38,026 nt of DNA from JANMQK01 sp031370485 (GTDB lineage: Bacteria > Acidobacteriota > Polarisedimenticolia > Gp22-AA2): positions 1 through 38,026 of the forward strand of contig JANMQK010000258.1 in the NCBI GenBank assembly GCA_031370485.1, read 5' to 3'. Positions 30,158-37,563 of this stretch are shown in pieces. A program made the position numbers and the translations under genes. The notes beneath the pieces were generated by a model. It did no database searches, had not been told where the DNA came from, and worked only from the letters and a program-made list of their open reading frames with translations. How positions within the stretch are numbered: the first letter of the stretch is position 1; each line of letters starts with the position of its first letter.

Positions 30158-31017
30158 AACGCCCCTCCCGCCGCGCCGCCGTTCTCGCGGCCGGAATCCT
30201 TGCGTGCTTCCTGGGATGCGGCCGGCAGGAGGACTCGCTGGTATCTCATCTCCGGACGATTTCAGACCCCGAAGCGAGGCAGGCGGTCGCCGACATGCTC
30301 GCGGCCTACGGGGGATACAGCCGCTGGGCCGGCCGGCGGAACGTGGAGTACGGCTATGCGCTTAGGCTCTACGACGCCCTTGGGACGGAAAAGGCCATGA
30401 CACGGCAGATCCACCGGTTCGATCTCGGGCCGGAGCCGAAGGGCTACATCGAGGACCTTTCGGGGGAGGGGCAGGTAGTGCGTCTCGACGGCGAGCGGCT
30501 GGTCGTCACACGCGGCGGGCGGACCCTGACCGATCCGTCCGTCCTGGCGTTCCCGAGGGCCTACCTCGGCGTGGCCCGCTGGTCGTTCCTGAATCCCTGG
30601 AACCTGCTCGACCCGGGGACGCGCCTGGAGCCGCGCGGCGTGCGCACCCCCCCGGCCGCCGGAATCGTCCCCGCGGGGCCCTGTGACGTCCTCCGGCTGC
30701 GTTTCGAACGGCCAACCGACGCGGGCGGCACAGACGACTGGTACGACTTCTACATCAGCCGCCTCACCAGGCTGGTGGAGCAGGTCTACTCCTACCGCGC
30801 GCAGGAGAACGCCTACAGGGTGAGCCTCTGGTCGGACCACAGGACCTACGACGGGCTGCGAGTGGCGACACGGAGAGAAGTGCATGCCTCCGACGAGAAC
30901 GGCGCCATCGGCCGCCTGGAAGCGGTCGCCGAATACTCCGATGTCCGCTTCGACGCACCGTTCGGGGACGAGATTTTCCGCGGCGAGAACGCCCTTGCGG
31001 CGGTCACGGGAGGGTAG
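30154..31017 (+). CDS. Lipoprotein, LolA-like beta-barrel fold suspected
   Basis: A 287-residue protein with a signal peptide ending in the lipobox CFLGC (C22). The mature domain starts EARQAVADMLAAYGGYSRWA and continues with antiparallel strands ending in DFYISRLTRLVEQVYSYRAQ, RTYDGLRVATRREVHAS and YSDVRFDAPFGDEIF. That order (helix with a Tyr-Gly turn, then strands, and a closing xxV(R/D)FDxPF motif) resembles LolA/LolB-like and DUF6503-type proteins that hold lipids or lipoproteins; it is a resemblance, not proof. ATGA overlap with the preceding exported-protein gene points to a joint function at the outer or inner membrane. A 25-base gap separates it from the RidA-family gene. Confidence 0.75.
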   Translation: MKRPSRRAAVLAAGILACFLGCGRQEDSLVSHLRTISDPEARQAVADMLAAYGGYSRWAGRRNVEYGYALRLYDALGTEKAMTRQIHRFDLGPEPKGYIEDLSGEGQVVRLDGERLVVTRGGRTLTDPSVLAFPRAYLGVARWSFLNPWNLLDPGTRLEPRGVRTPPAAGIVPAGPCDVLRLRFERPTDAGGTDDWYDFYISRLTRLVEQVYSYRAQENAYRVSLWSDHRTYDGLRVATRREVHASDENGAIGRLEAVAEYSDVRFDAPFGDEIFRGENALAAVTGG

Positions 31018-31042
31018 TAGCCTCGCCGGAGAGGCCCGGGGA

Positions 31043-31441
31043 ATGCCCAGACGCAACATAGCGACAGGCACGAAGTGGGAGCCGATCGTCGGCTACTCGC
31101 GTGCCGTGAGGGTCGGTAGCCACGTCCACGTGTCGGGCACCACTGCCACCGACGCCCAGGGGGGGATCGTCGGCGCCGGTGATCCCTACGCCCAGACCAT
31201 CCAGATTCTCAGGAACATCGAGCAGGCCCTGGCGCAGGCCGGCGCCGCCCTGACCGACGTCGTGCGGACGCGGATCTACGTCGTCAACATCGACGATTGG
31301 GAAAAGGTGGGACGGGCCCACGGGGAGATTTTCGGAAAGATTCTCCCGGCCACCTCGATGATCGAGGTGAGTCGCCTGATCGCCCCGGAGATCCTCGTCG
31401 AGATCGAAGCCGACGCCGTCATCGAGAAGACCGAGGGCTAG
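31043..31441 (+). CDS. Rid-family (YjgF/YER057c/UK114) protein lacking the deaminase arginine
   Basis: A 132-residue protein with the Rid fold: YSRAVRVGSHVHVSGTTATD, GDPYAQTIQILRNIEQALAQ, AGAALTDVVRTRIYVVNIDD and PATSMIEVSRLIAPEILVEI, then EADAVI. Canonical RidA hydrolyses reactive 2-aminoacrylate and needs an Arg in the PARS motif (R105 in E. coli); here the position reads PATS, so Thr replaces it. That places the protein among the other Rid subfamilies, which lack imine deaminase activity or use other substrates. The start is ATG 31043 with GGAGAGG upstream. It lies five bases before the peptidase E gene. Confidence 0.88.
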   Translation: MPRRNIATGTKWEPIVGYSRAVRVGSHVHVSGTTATDAQGGIVGAGDPYAQTIQILRNIEQALAQAGAALTDVVRTRIYVVNIDDWEKVGRAHGEIFGKILPATSMIEVSRLIAPEILVEIEADAVIEKTEG

Positions 31442-31446
31442 CGCGC

Positions 31447-32166
31447 GTGCATCTGCTTTTACTGAGCAATTCGCGGAACCCGGGAAGGGAGTACCTGGAA
31501 CACGCCCGGGAGAGTATCCGCGATCTGCTCGGGAGCGGTGTCCGCGAGGTCCTCTTCGTTCCCTACGCCTCCGTCCGGCTGCCCTGGGGGCAGTATGCCG
31601 CGAGCGTGCGCGAGGCCTTCTCAAAGATCGGCTGCGGCGTGCGATCCATCGCGGACGAGTCCGACCCCTCCGGCGGCGTGCGGAGCGCCGACGCGATCCT
31701 TGTCGGCGGGGGGAACACGTTCCGCCTGCTCGGCGCCCTCCAGGAAAAGGGTCTTCTCGATCCGATCCGCGCCCGGGTGAGGGAGGGGCTGCCGTACATC
31801 GGCTGGAGCGCCGGCTCGAACGTGGCCTGCCCGACGATCATGACCACCAACGACATGCCGGTCGTCCCGGTCCGTGGATTCGACGCCCTGGGACTCGTCC
31901 CCTTCCAGATCAATCCCCACTACACCAACGCCGTCCCCGAGGGGCACCAGGGAGAAACGCGGGACGAGCGGATCGCCGAGTTTGTCGAGATGAATCCCGG
32001 CCGTCACGTCGTGGGCTTGAGGGAAGGAAGCAGCCTGCGTGTCGAGGGCCGCTCGGTGGTGCTAGAGGGCGTTCATCCCGCGCGGGTTTTCGTCAAGGGA
32101 AAAGAGGCGCGGGACTGCACGCCGGGAGAGGCCCTCGGATTCCTCTTGGAGGGGGACGGAGCCTGA
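31447..32166 (+). CDS. pepE: Peptidase E (S51 alpha-aspartyl dipeptidase)
   Basis: A 239-residue protein starting (V/M)HLLLLSNSRNPGREYLEHA. The nucleophile is S121 in GWSAGSN, within the conserved block LPYIGWSAGSNVACPTIMTT; H158 in INPHYTN is the catalytic His, and GGGNTFRLL (about 96-104) is the family's glycine-rich loop. These positions agree closely with E. coli PepE (S120, H157). The enzyme cleaves Asp-X dipeptides in the cytoplasm. The start GTG 31447 lies five bases after the RidA-family stop; GAGGG nine bases upstream serves as ribosome-binding site. The GNAT gene begins two bases after the stop. Confidence 0.92.
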   Translation: MHLLLLSNSRNPGREYLEHARESIRDLLGSGVREVLFVPYASVRLPWGQYAASVREAFSKIGCGVRSIADESDPSGGVRSADAILVGGGNTFRLLGALQEKGLLDPIRARVREGLPYIGWSAGSNVACPTIMTTNDMPVVPVRGFDALGLVPFQINPHYTNAVPEGHQGETRDERIAEFVEMNPGRHVVGLREGSSLRVEGRSVVLEGVHPARVFVKGKEARDCTPGEALGFLLEGDGA

Positions 32167-32168
32167 GA

Positions 32169-32702
32169 ATGCCCGGCCGCGGAAGGGTCGAGCTGTCTCT
32201 CGTATCGTGCCGCCTCCGCCCGCTGCGGCGCGGCGACGAAGAGTCCCTCACCCTCCAGGCGAACAACCGCAAGGTCTGGCTCAACCTGCGCGATCCGTTT
32301 CCGCATCCCTACACCCGCGCCGACGCCGAGCAATGGATAAAGGCGACGGCCGCGGAGAGTCTCCCGAGCCATCTTGCGGTGGAGGTGGGAGGCGAGGTGG
32401 TCGGAGGGATAGGCCTGCGGTTCGAACCGGACCGGGCGACACGGACGGCGGAGGTCGGCTTCTGGCTCGGGGAGCCGTTCTGGGGCCGGGGCATCATGAC
32501 CGAGTCCGTCCGCGCCTTCACCGAGTACGCCTTCGCGACCTTCGGCCTGCGCCGGATCTTCGCGCGGGTCTTCGAGTGGAACCCCGCGTCGATGCGGGTA
32601 CTGGAAAAATCGGGCTACGCGCGCGAGGACCGGCTTCCGAAAAGCGTGACCAAGGATGGGAAGACGATCGACGAGATGCTCTTCGCGATGACCCGCGACT
32701 GA
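32169..32702 (+). CDS. RimJ/RimL-type GNAT N-acetyltransferase
   Basis: A 177-residue GNAT-fold protein: SCRLRPLRRGDEESLTLQAN at the start, the strands HLAVEVGGEVVGGIGLRF, then EVGFWLGEPFWGRGIMTESV containing the pyrophosphate-binding WGRGIMTE loop (the RimJ/RimL version of Q/RxxGxG/A), and MRVLEKSGYAREDRLPKSV. It would transfer acetyl from acetyl-CoA to an amine, either a protein N-terminus or a small molecule. The substrate cannot be told. It is the last gene of the tight run with pepE (two-base gap). The C-terminal EMLFAMTRD is standard. It converges with the Yip1-like gene, 16 bases away. Confidence 0.88.
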   Translation: MPGRGRVELSLVSCRLRPLRRGDEESLTLQANNRKVWLNLRDPFPHPYTRADAEQWIKATAAESLPSHLAVEVGGEVVGGIGLRFEPDRATRTAEVGFWLGEPFWGRGIMTESVRAFTEYAFATFGLRRIFARVFEWNPASMRVLEKSGYAREDRLPKSVTKDGKTIDEMLFAMTRD

Positions 32703-32718
32703 GCCGGGCGCCCCGCGT

Positions 32719-33468
32719 TCAGGAACGCAGCAGCAGGACGCCCACGCCGATCGCGACAAGCGGGATTGCCGGGACCGCCAGGACGATCAACCACGCCAGG
32801 ACGTAGGCGCCCAGGGCCCGCCAGGCCGAGAAGCGGTGCGTCTCGCCCAGGCATTTCATCTTGATGACGAGCTCCCAGACGGCGAGTCCCAGCCCGATGA
32901 TCCAGAACACCGCGCTCAACACGAAGAGCCCGGGGTTCGAAAGCAGATCGGTGATGTCGCCCCCGCCGCCGAGCATCCCGAGGATGAGGTTCTGCGGCAG
33001 GTTGAAGAGAAGGAAGACCCACAGGGCGGGCACGTAGGACCAGGCGAGGGCCGCCCGCACCGCCGCGGCGTCTCCGGTCCCTTCGAGCCATCTGCCGGTC
33101 ACACCCACGAGAAACCCCCCGGCGAAAAGCGCGAGGAGGCTGACCAGGGGCGCGACGAGGACACCGGCCAGGGCCACCGCGGCGCGCGGGAGGACCTCGG
33201 GAAGCCGCGGGAGTGTCGCGATGGTGAAGGCGCCCGCGACCCCGACAAGGAGCGCCAGCGCGATGACCATCCTCTGCGGGGATTCATCCAGGATTCGCCG
33301 CATCGTCTCCCGCGGCCGCACGCAGATCGCGATCCAGGGATTGAACCGCGGGCCGGGCGATGGGGACGGCGGCAGGAGCGGCGGCTGAAGCGTGGACCCG
33401 GGCACGGCCTGCGGCACTATCGGCGGCGGCCCCGAGGCGGGATCCGCTCCGTCGGTTGCATCTTCCAA
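32719..33468 (-). CDS. Yip1-domain membrane protein
   Basis: A 249-residue protein. A Pro/Ala-rich cytoplasmic N-terminus (about 1-45) precedes PRFNPWIAICVRPRETMRRI, the usual entry to the bacterial Yip1 domain, followed by five or six TM helices (RMVIALALLVGVAGAFTIAT, LVSLLALFAGGFLVGVTGRW, LFVLSAVFWIIGLGLAVWEL, and others). WSYVPALW and KCLGETHRFSAWRALG match the Yip1 consensus. Bacterial members have no settled function. I place the start at TTG 33468 because GGGAGG lies six bases upstream; the frame is open much further but low in homology. It lies downstream of the SWIB gene on the same strand, 131 bases away. Confidence 0.8.
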   Translation of the reverse strand: MEDATDGADPASGPPPIVPQAVPGSTLQPPLLPPSPSPGPRFNPWIAICVRPRETMRRILDESPQRMVIALALLVGVAGAFTIATLPRLPEVLPRAAVALAGVLVAPLVSLLALFAGGFLVGVTGRWLEGTGDAAAVRAALAWSYVPALWVFLLFNLPQNLILGMLGGGGDITDLLSNPGLFVLSAVFWIIGLGLAVWELVIKMKCLGETHRFSAWRALGAYVLAWLIVLAVPAIPLVAIGVGVLLLRS

Positions 33469-33599
33469 CGCTGTCCTCCCGGGAGAGAGGGCCCCACCTC
33501 CCGCCCGCTTCCGGATCCCCGGCGGGGCGGGAGGCCATCCCGGTCTCCGGCCCCGGGCGCGCTGTGGCGCGATCCGGGGGCCGCGGCCCTTCGACGACG

Positions 33600-33875
33600 C
33601 TAGGAGTTCTTGAGGTGGCGGGAAACCAGCTTGGTCATCTCGAACATGCTGACCTGCTTCTTCCCGTTGAACACCTTCTTGAGCCTGTCGTCGGCGTTGA
33701 TCATCGTTCTCTTCTTGGGATCCTGCAGCTTGTGCTTCTTGATGTACTCCCACAGCTTCTTGGTCACCTGCGTCCTCGGCATGGCCTTCGCGCCGATGAC
33801 CTCTGCGAGATCATCGCTGGGCTTCATCGGCTTCATGAACGCGGCGCTCGGTTTGCGAGCTTTCTTGACGGCCAT
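33600..33875 (-). CDS. SWIB/MDM2-domain protein
   Basis: A 91-residue protein. The N-terminus MAVKKARKPSAAFMKPMKPS is basic like a histone tail; the rest is a SWIB domain: DDLAEVIGAKAMPRTQVTKK, LWEYIKKHKLQDPKKRTMIN and DDRLKKVFNGKKQVSMFEMT. In eukaryotes the fold belongs to SWI/SNF BAF60 and MDM2; bacterial single-domain versions occur in Chlamydia and scattered environmental phyla, where they are thought to bind DNA or nucleoid proteins. Start ATG 33875 has AGGAGGT four bases upstream. An extended -10 lies at 33925-33933. Confidence 0.92.
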   Translation of the reverse strand: MAVKKARKPSAAFMKPMKPSDDLAEVIGAKAMPRTQVTKKLWEYIKKHKLQDPKKRTMINADDRLKKVFNGKKQVSMFEMTKLVSRHLKNS

Positions 33876-33924
33876 CTGCACCTCCTGGCAATAGGTTGTG
33901 TAGGGCTGGTTCTGAACCCGGGGA

Positions 33925-33933
33925 ACTCTACCA
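33925..33933 (-). promoter_or_regulatory. Extended -10 promoter for the SWIB gene
   Basis: On the minus strand TGGTAGAGT (33933-33925) holds the TGn extension and TAGAGT. Transcription would start about 40-45 bases before ATG 33875. No strong -35 is seen. Confidence 0.45.
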
Positions 33934-34002
33934 CGGGAAGGGCTGCGTCGCACCCCGGGCGTTGGCCGGGGCGCCCTGCCCCGCCGCCCTCCCCGCCGGC
34001 GG

Positions 34003-34386
34003 TCATTTCGGTCCGCGCCGCCGCGGCGGCCCGTCCTCGAACTCCAGGTGAAAACGGTGCAGGAAGCGGTGGGCCACCGGCGCGAAAATAACGCCGACGA
34101 TCGACAGGAAGGCGACACCGCTGAAGAGAGCATACGCCGACGCGAAGAGCTTGGCGCCGGCCGTCGGCATCGGATCGACGGGGCCCATCCCGGTCAGGAT
34201 CATCGACGCATTGACGAGCGAATCGATCCAGGAGAGCCGGGCGATCACATGGTAGCCGGCGACCCCGAGGCCCAGGGAGAAGAGCACCAAGGCGCAGGCC
34301 GCGGCGAAGCTTACGGCGATACGGCGGGCGAAGATCCGTCCCGGGGCGAGCGGTGCCCTGCGGTGCTCGTACATGGCCGATCTCAT
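34003..34386 (-). CDS. Two-TM protein with potassium-channel-like filter segment
   Basis: A 127-residue membrane protein. TM1 is about 22-45 (AVSFAAACALVLFSLGLGVA region) and TM2 about 79-104 (LFASAYALFSGVAFLSIVGV). Between them SWIDSLVNASMILTGMGPVD (52-71) looks like a pore helix plus a filter loop; TGMGPVD resembles the T-x-G-Y-G-D filter of K+ channels without the Tyr. The C-terminus HRFLHRFHLEFED is a recurring motif of an uncharacterised bacterial family. It could form a tetrameric ion pore, but that is inference. The ATG overlaps the upstream methyltransferase stop by four bases (ATGA), so I place the start at 34386 rather than 34374. Confidence 0.75.
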   Translation of the reverse strand: MRSAMYEHRRAPLAPGRIFARRIAVSFAAACALVLFSLGLGVAGYHVIARLSWIDSLVNASMILTGMGPVDPMPTAGAKLFASAYALFSGVAFLSIVGVIFAPVAHRFLHRFHLEFEDGPPRRRGPK

Positions 34387-35228
34387 CCCCCCTTCAGCCA
34401 GACCAGGCCGATCGTCTCGTAGCCGTGGCCGGGATGCCGCGCCTGCTGCTCCTCCGGGCGCAGCGGCACCTCGTAGCGCGGGTCGCCGACGAGCCGCAGC
34501 GGGCAGGCGTCGATAAGACGCTGGTACAGCCGCTCGTTCGCCTCGCTGGTCTCCATGTCGAGCGTGATGACCAGCCGCCCGCCCGGCCTGAGGACCCGCG
34601 CGAACTCGCTCATGCAGCGGGGCCAGAGGTCGCGGGTGATGTGCTCGATGACGCTCAGGCAGAAGACCCTGTCGAAGTGGGCGCCGGGAGACTTGAGATC
34701 GTCGGCGCGATCGGGAGAGTAGCGCACCGATGCCTGTCCGTCCGTGGAGGGCAGGCCCCAGAGCGGATTGATTCCCGTCACCCGGAACAGGGCGCTCTTC
34801 ACGAGGGAACGGGCGTTCCGGTAGAGCCCCTTCTGCCGATCGAAAGTGACACGGGCGCCCTGGTCCATCGACGGGTCGACGACGAACGCCTCGTGGCCGA
34901 GCCGCGCGAGGTAGGGGGCGAAGGGGCTGCCGCCCCCTCCGACGTCGAGCGTCCGGAGGGGGCGCGCTTCCAGCCCGGCCGCCTCGATCGCCCACGGGTA
35001 TTCCCAGGCGCGCGACCAGTGGTCGTACCCCGTGAGACTCGCCAGACGGCGGCTGCGGATTAGAAGCGGGCGGAACCACGCCGGCTGTCGCGCAAGCGAC
35101 AGCCGGAGCATGTCGGCGTGAATCGCGCGGTAGCGCTCCTCAGCGCAGTCGCGCATGTCCAGGAGTCTCGAAACGGTTTCGCCCAGCGTCTCCTCCGGCG
35201 GGGTCGGAAGCGTCCGGACTCTAGCCAC
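34383..35228 (-). CDS. Class I SAM-dependent methyltransferase
   Basis: A methyltransferase-11-type fold of up to 281 residues. Motif I is TLDVGGGGSPFAPYLARLG (about 93-111), motif II VVDPSMD, motif IV FDRVFCLSVIEHI and motif V VLRPGGRLVITLDME. The substrate is unknown; the N-terminal helical part (25-90, ERYRAIHADMLRLSLARQPA and so on) is probably the substrate-binding cap. The start is doubtful: GTG 35228 overlaps a strong promoter (35218-35247) whose transcript would begin near 35211, so ATG 35156 (257 residues) may be the real one; neither has a clear ribosome-binding site. It is coupled to the two-TM channel-like gene by an ATGA overlap and diverges from doxX. Confidence 0.82.
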   Translation of the reverse strand: MARVRTLPTPPEETLGETVSRLLDMRDCAEERYRAIHADMLRLSLARQPAWFRPLLIRSRRLASLTGYDHWSRAWEYPWAIEAAGLEARPLRTLDVGGGGSPFAPYLARLGHEAFVVDPSMDQGARVTFDRQKGLYRNARSLVKSALFRVTGINPLWGLPSTDGQASVRYSPDRADDLKSPGAHFDRVFCLSVIEHITRDLWPRCMSEFARVLRPGGRLVITLDMETSEANERLYQRLIDACPLRLVGDPRYEVPLRPEEQQARHPGHGYETIGLVWLKGG

Positions 35229-35247
35229 ACGCGGCCGGGGCTGTCAA
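35218..35247 (-). promoter_or_regulatory. Strong promoter inside the 5' end of the methyltransferase frame
   Basis: On the minus strand TTGACA (35247-35242, exact) is followed after 18 bases by TAGAGT (35223-35218). This spacing equals that of the rplU promoter. The -10 lies within the first codons of the longest frame, which argues for a downstream translation start. Confidence 0.7.
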
Positions 35248-35336
35248 TCGGGCTTGCGGGCCTGCCTGACGGAACGTCGTTTCGCGTAGAGTAGGGCGGT
35301 CGTCGAGCGGTCCAACAGTCAATCAGGAGAGAATCG

Positions 35337-35759
35337 ATGAACATGGACCGGGCCGTGCAGGTCGCCTACTTCCTGCTTCGCGTCGTGGCGGGTCTGATGT
35401 TTCTCCAGGCCGGCGGCATGAAGATCTTCGGTTGGTTCGGCGGAATGCCCAACGAGCCGGGCGGCGCGGCGGCCCTGATGTCCCAGACCGGCATCGGCGG
35501 GATTCTGGAGGTATGCGGCGGGCTCGCGGTGATGCTAGGGCTTTTCACCCGGCCCGCCGCGTTCATCCTGTCCGGGGAGATGGCGGTCGCCTACTGGCAG
35601 TTCCACGCGCCGGACGGAGCGTGGCCGGTCCAGAACCACGGCGGGCAGTCGGTCCTCTTCTGTTTCATCTTCCTCTACATGGCGGCGCGGGGGAGCGGCG
35701 ACTGGAGCCTCGACGCGCTGATCCAACGCTGGCGCGGGGCCGTCCCCGGCACGCGCTGA
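35337..35759 (+). CDS. DoxX-family membrane protein
   Basis: A 140-residue protein with four TM helices: VAYFLLRVVAGLMFLQAGGM, TGIGGILEVCGGLAVMLGLF, PAAFILSGEMAVAYWQFHAP and SVLFCFIFLYMAARGSGDWS. The QAGGMKIFGWFGG segment is the DoxX-family signature. DoxX-type proteins belong to the same superfamily as MauE and are linked to thiol redox or quinone chemistry in membranes; the precise job of this one is unknown. Start ATG 35337 follows AGGAGAG. A TAGAGT box (35287-35292) may be the -10. It lies divergent to the methyltransferase gene. Confidence 0.88.
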   Translation: MNMDRAVQVAYFLLRVVAGLMFLQAGGMKIFGWFGGMPNEPGGAAALMSQTGIGGILEVCGGLAVMLGLFTRPAAFILSGEMAVAYWQFHAPDGAWPVQNHGGQSVLFCFIFLYMAARGSGDWSLDALIQRWRGAVPGTR

Positions 35760-35838
35760 CCAGCGGGTCATCGCGCCCGGAGCCGCGCGCGTCAAGAAGC
35801 CGACGCCGCCTTTTCCCCAGTCCGCTTCATCCGTTTCC

Positions 35839-35867
35839 TTGTCACGCGGCACGGCGGGACCTACGTT
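35839..35867 (+). promoter_or_regulatory. Candidate promoter for the 35935 lipoprotein gene
   Basis: TTGTCA (35839-35844), a 17-base spacer and TACGTT (35862-35867). The -35 differs from consensus at one base while the -10 is weak. The predicted leader of about 60 bases would contain the 18-base palindrome at 35886-35903. Confidence 0.35.
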
Positions 35868-35885
35868 TTCGGCTGAACATCCCGC

Positions 35886-35903
35886 CCGGGCCCCGGGGCC
35901 CGG
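35886..35903. repeat. Perfect 18-bp GC palindrome in the leader of the lipoprotein gene
   Basis: CCGGGCCCCGGGGCCCGG is its own reverse complement. In RNA it could form a tight hairpin about 20 bases before the GAGGAGGG ribosome-binding site; in DNA it could be an operator. A chance origin in GC-rich DNA cannot be excluded. Confidence 0.45.
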
Positions 35904-35934
35904 CCGCGCGATGGCCGAAGCGAGGAGGGTCCCC

Positions 35935-36585
35935 ATGAAGCGAATTCCGAGTGCGGTGATGGCGGTTGTCGCGCTGGCGGTCATGATTGGCTGCGCCGGC
36001 GCCAACAGGGCTCCGGCTCTCCAGCCGGTCCGTCTGCCGCCGCGCATCGATTTGAAGCAGCACGAGATGATTGGAGTCATGCAGTTCTCCTCGCCCTCCG
36101 GCAGCCGTCTGGGTCCCCTGGCAACGCGGAGATTTACGGAGTCGATCCGGCGCGATCAGGGCCTGGTGCGCATCGTCGATGTCCGTCCCGAGACGGGGGC
36201 CGCCCGTTCATCGGCGCCGAGCCGGCCGGACCAGGAGACGTTCAAGGCGCTTGGCCTCAAGAACGGCGTCAATACGATCATGACGGGGGAGCTCAAGGTA
36301 TCCTCGGTGCGGCCCAACGTGCAGGTGTCGGCCCTGATGCGCTCCGGCCAAGTGACGGCCCAGGTCGATGCCACTCTCGAGGTTCAGATGATCGAAACCG
36401 CGACGGGGGCGTCGATCTGGAGCCGCTCCGGCAGCGCGACCCGGTCGGTCGGCCAGGTCAGTGTCTTCGGAGGCAAGGACTTCTCCTTCGACGCGGACGA
36501 CCCCGATCGGGCCTACGGCGACCTGGTCGACTTTCTCGTCGAGCAGGTCGCCCGCGACTTCCACGCCACCTGGGAGAGGCGCTAG
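35935..36585 (+). CDS. Lipoprotein with CsgG/LpoB-like features
   Basis: A 216-residue protein with a signal peptide ending AVMIGC (C20; the -3 Met is unusual for a lipobox). The mature domain runs MIGVMQFSSPSGSRLGPLAT, RRFTESIRRDQGLVRIVDV, then a stretch ending LKNGVNTIMTGELKVSS and VDATLEVQMIETATGASIWS. This order of strand, helix with a conserved Arg, a TGEL-type segment and IWSR matches the CsgG/LpoB/TolB-N superfamily of envelope lipoproteins. It could be part of a secretion pore or a peptidoglycan-synthesis activator; I cannot choose. Start ATG 35935 follows GAGGAGGG. Its stop is 20 bases from the convergent cytochrome gene. Confidence 0.75.
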   Translation: MKRIPSAVMAVVALAVMIGCAGANRAPALQPVRLPPRIDLKQHEMIGVMQFSSPSGSRLGPLATRRFTESIRRDQGLVRIVDVRPETGAARSSAPSRPDQETFKALGLKNGVNTIMTGELKVSSVRPNVQVSALMRSGQVTAQVDATLEVQMIETATGASIWSRSGSATRSVGQVSVFGGKDFSFDADDPDRAYGDLVDFLVEQVARDFHATWERR

Positions 36586-36605
36586 AAGATTCCAGCTAAC
36601 AGGAA

Positions 36606-37408
36606 CTACTTCTTCTCTTCGATCTCTTTTTTCAGATCCTCCAGGCGCTTCCGGATCCAGGTGTCGTCCGGATGGCGCTCCAGCGCCTTCTTCAGGCTTA
36701 GGACGGCCCGGTCCCGCTCCCCGGCCCGAATGTAGATATCGGCCAGGGACATGTTGATGAAGGGCGCTCTGGATTCAGCTGAAAGTTGTATTCCGCCACC
36801 TTCACCGCGTCCGGCATCTTCCCGACGTCGGCGAGGTGGGTGGCGAGCGCGTTGAGGGGCCCCGGACCGAAGTCGTACTGGTATCCGCCAAGGTATTTTT
36901 CGCGCAATTCCTTGTATCGCACCAGCGCGGCCGCGGCGTCCTGCTCGTCCGCGAGGGACATCAGGAGGTCTTCCAACCGGTCTGGACGGGACAGGCCGTG
37001 GTGGCATGTGGCGCATGAGACTTCGAGCTTTGTCTTCCGTCCAGTGTCGATGTTCGCAAGGTATTTCCCGTTGATGTCCCGGGTCATCCGGATCATCTCC
37101 CGGCCGACCTTCTTCGGTGTTTTCTCGTCGCTGGCGAAGTCGTAGGTCGACAGCGGTTTCCCTTCCTCACCCACGTGACAGTGGGTGCACCGCACCCCGA
37201 GGTCGCCGGCGAACCCGCGCATCATCCCGACCAGCTCGGCTTTCTTGATGTCCTTGGGAAGAACCTGGAGGTTCTTGAATTCGTCCGGGATCTGGGCGTG
37301 AGCGGGCGACAGGCCGGCCGCCATCAGCATGCTCAAGGCCGCCACGGCAAGGATCGTCACTCCCGGGTCAGGACCAAGCCCTGTCCCCTTCCGAAAATCG
37401 TCTCGCAT
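36606..37408 (-). CDS. Frameshifted diheme cytochrome c (reaction-centre-subunit-like) with TPR
   Basis: Reading from ATG 37408, the protein has a signal peptide (to about 39, AHAQ), then LPKDIKKAELVGMMRGFAGD and heme sites CTHCH (74-78) and CATCH (132-136), with Met residues (M62/M63, M106) as possible axial ligands. This is the photosynthetic reaction-centre cytochrome-like fold found in many non-phototrophic Acidobacteria. A TPR follows, but the frame breaks at about 36762-36764: NFQLNPERP continues as FINMSLADIYIRAGERDRAV only in the other frame. Restoring one C in the CCC run joins them to a protein of 267 residues ending in KKEIEEKK. It may be a real mutation or an assembly error; unrepaired, the product ends at 36698. 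GAGGAGGG precedes the ATG. Confidence 0.82.
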
Positions 37409-37563
37409 CGGACACCCTCCTCGATTGGGCCCGCAGTCTACACCTGCGTAGTCCGGCCGCGATCCGGCCTCGTCCGACCGGCCCATGGGGCACGCCGTGT
37501 CCCGGGCTCGCCGGACACCTCATTATCGGCGTTGTTGGGGCGGGTCGTCAGATGCGGTGAGGT

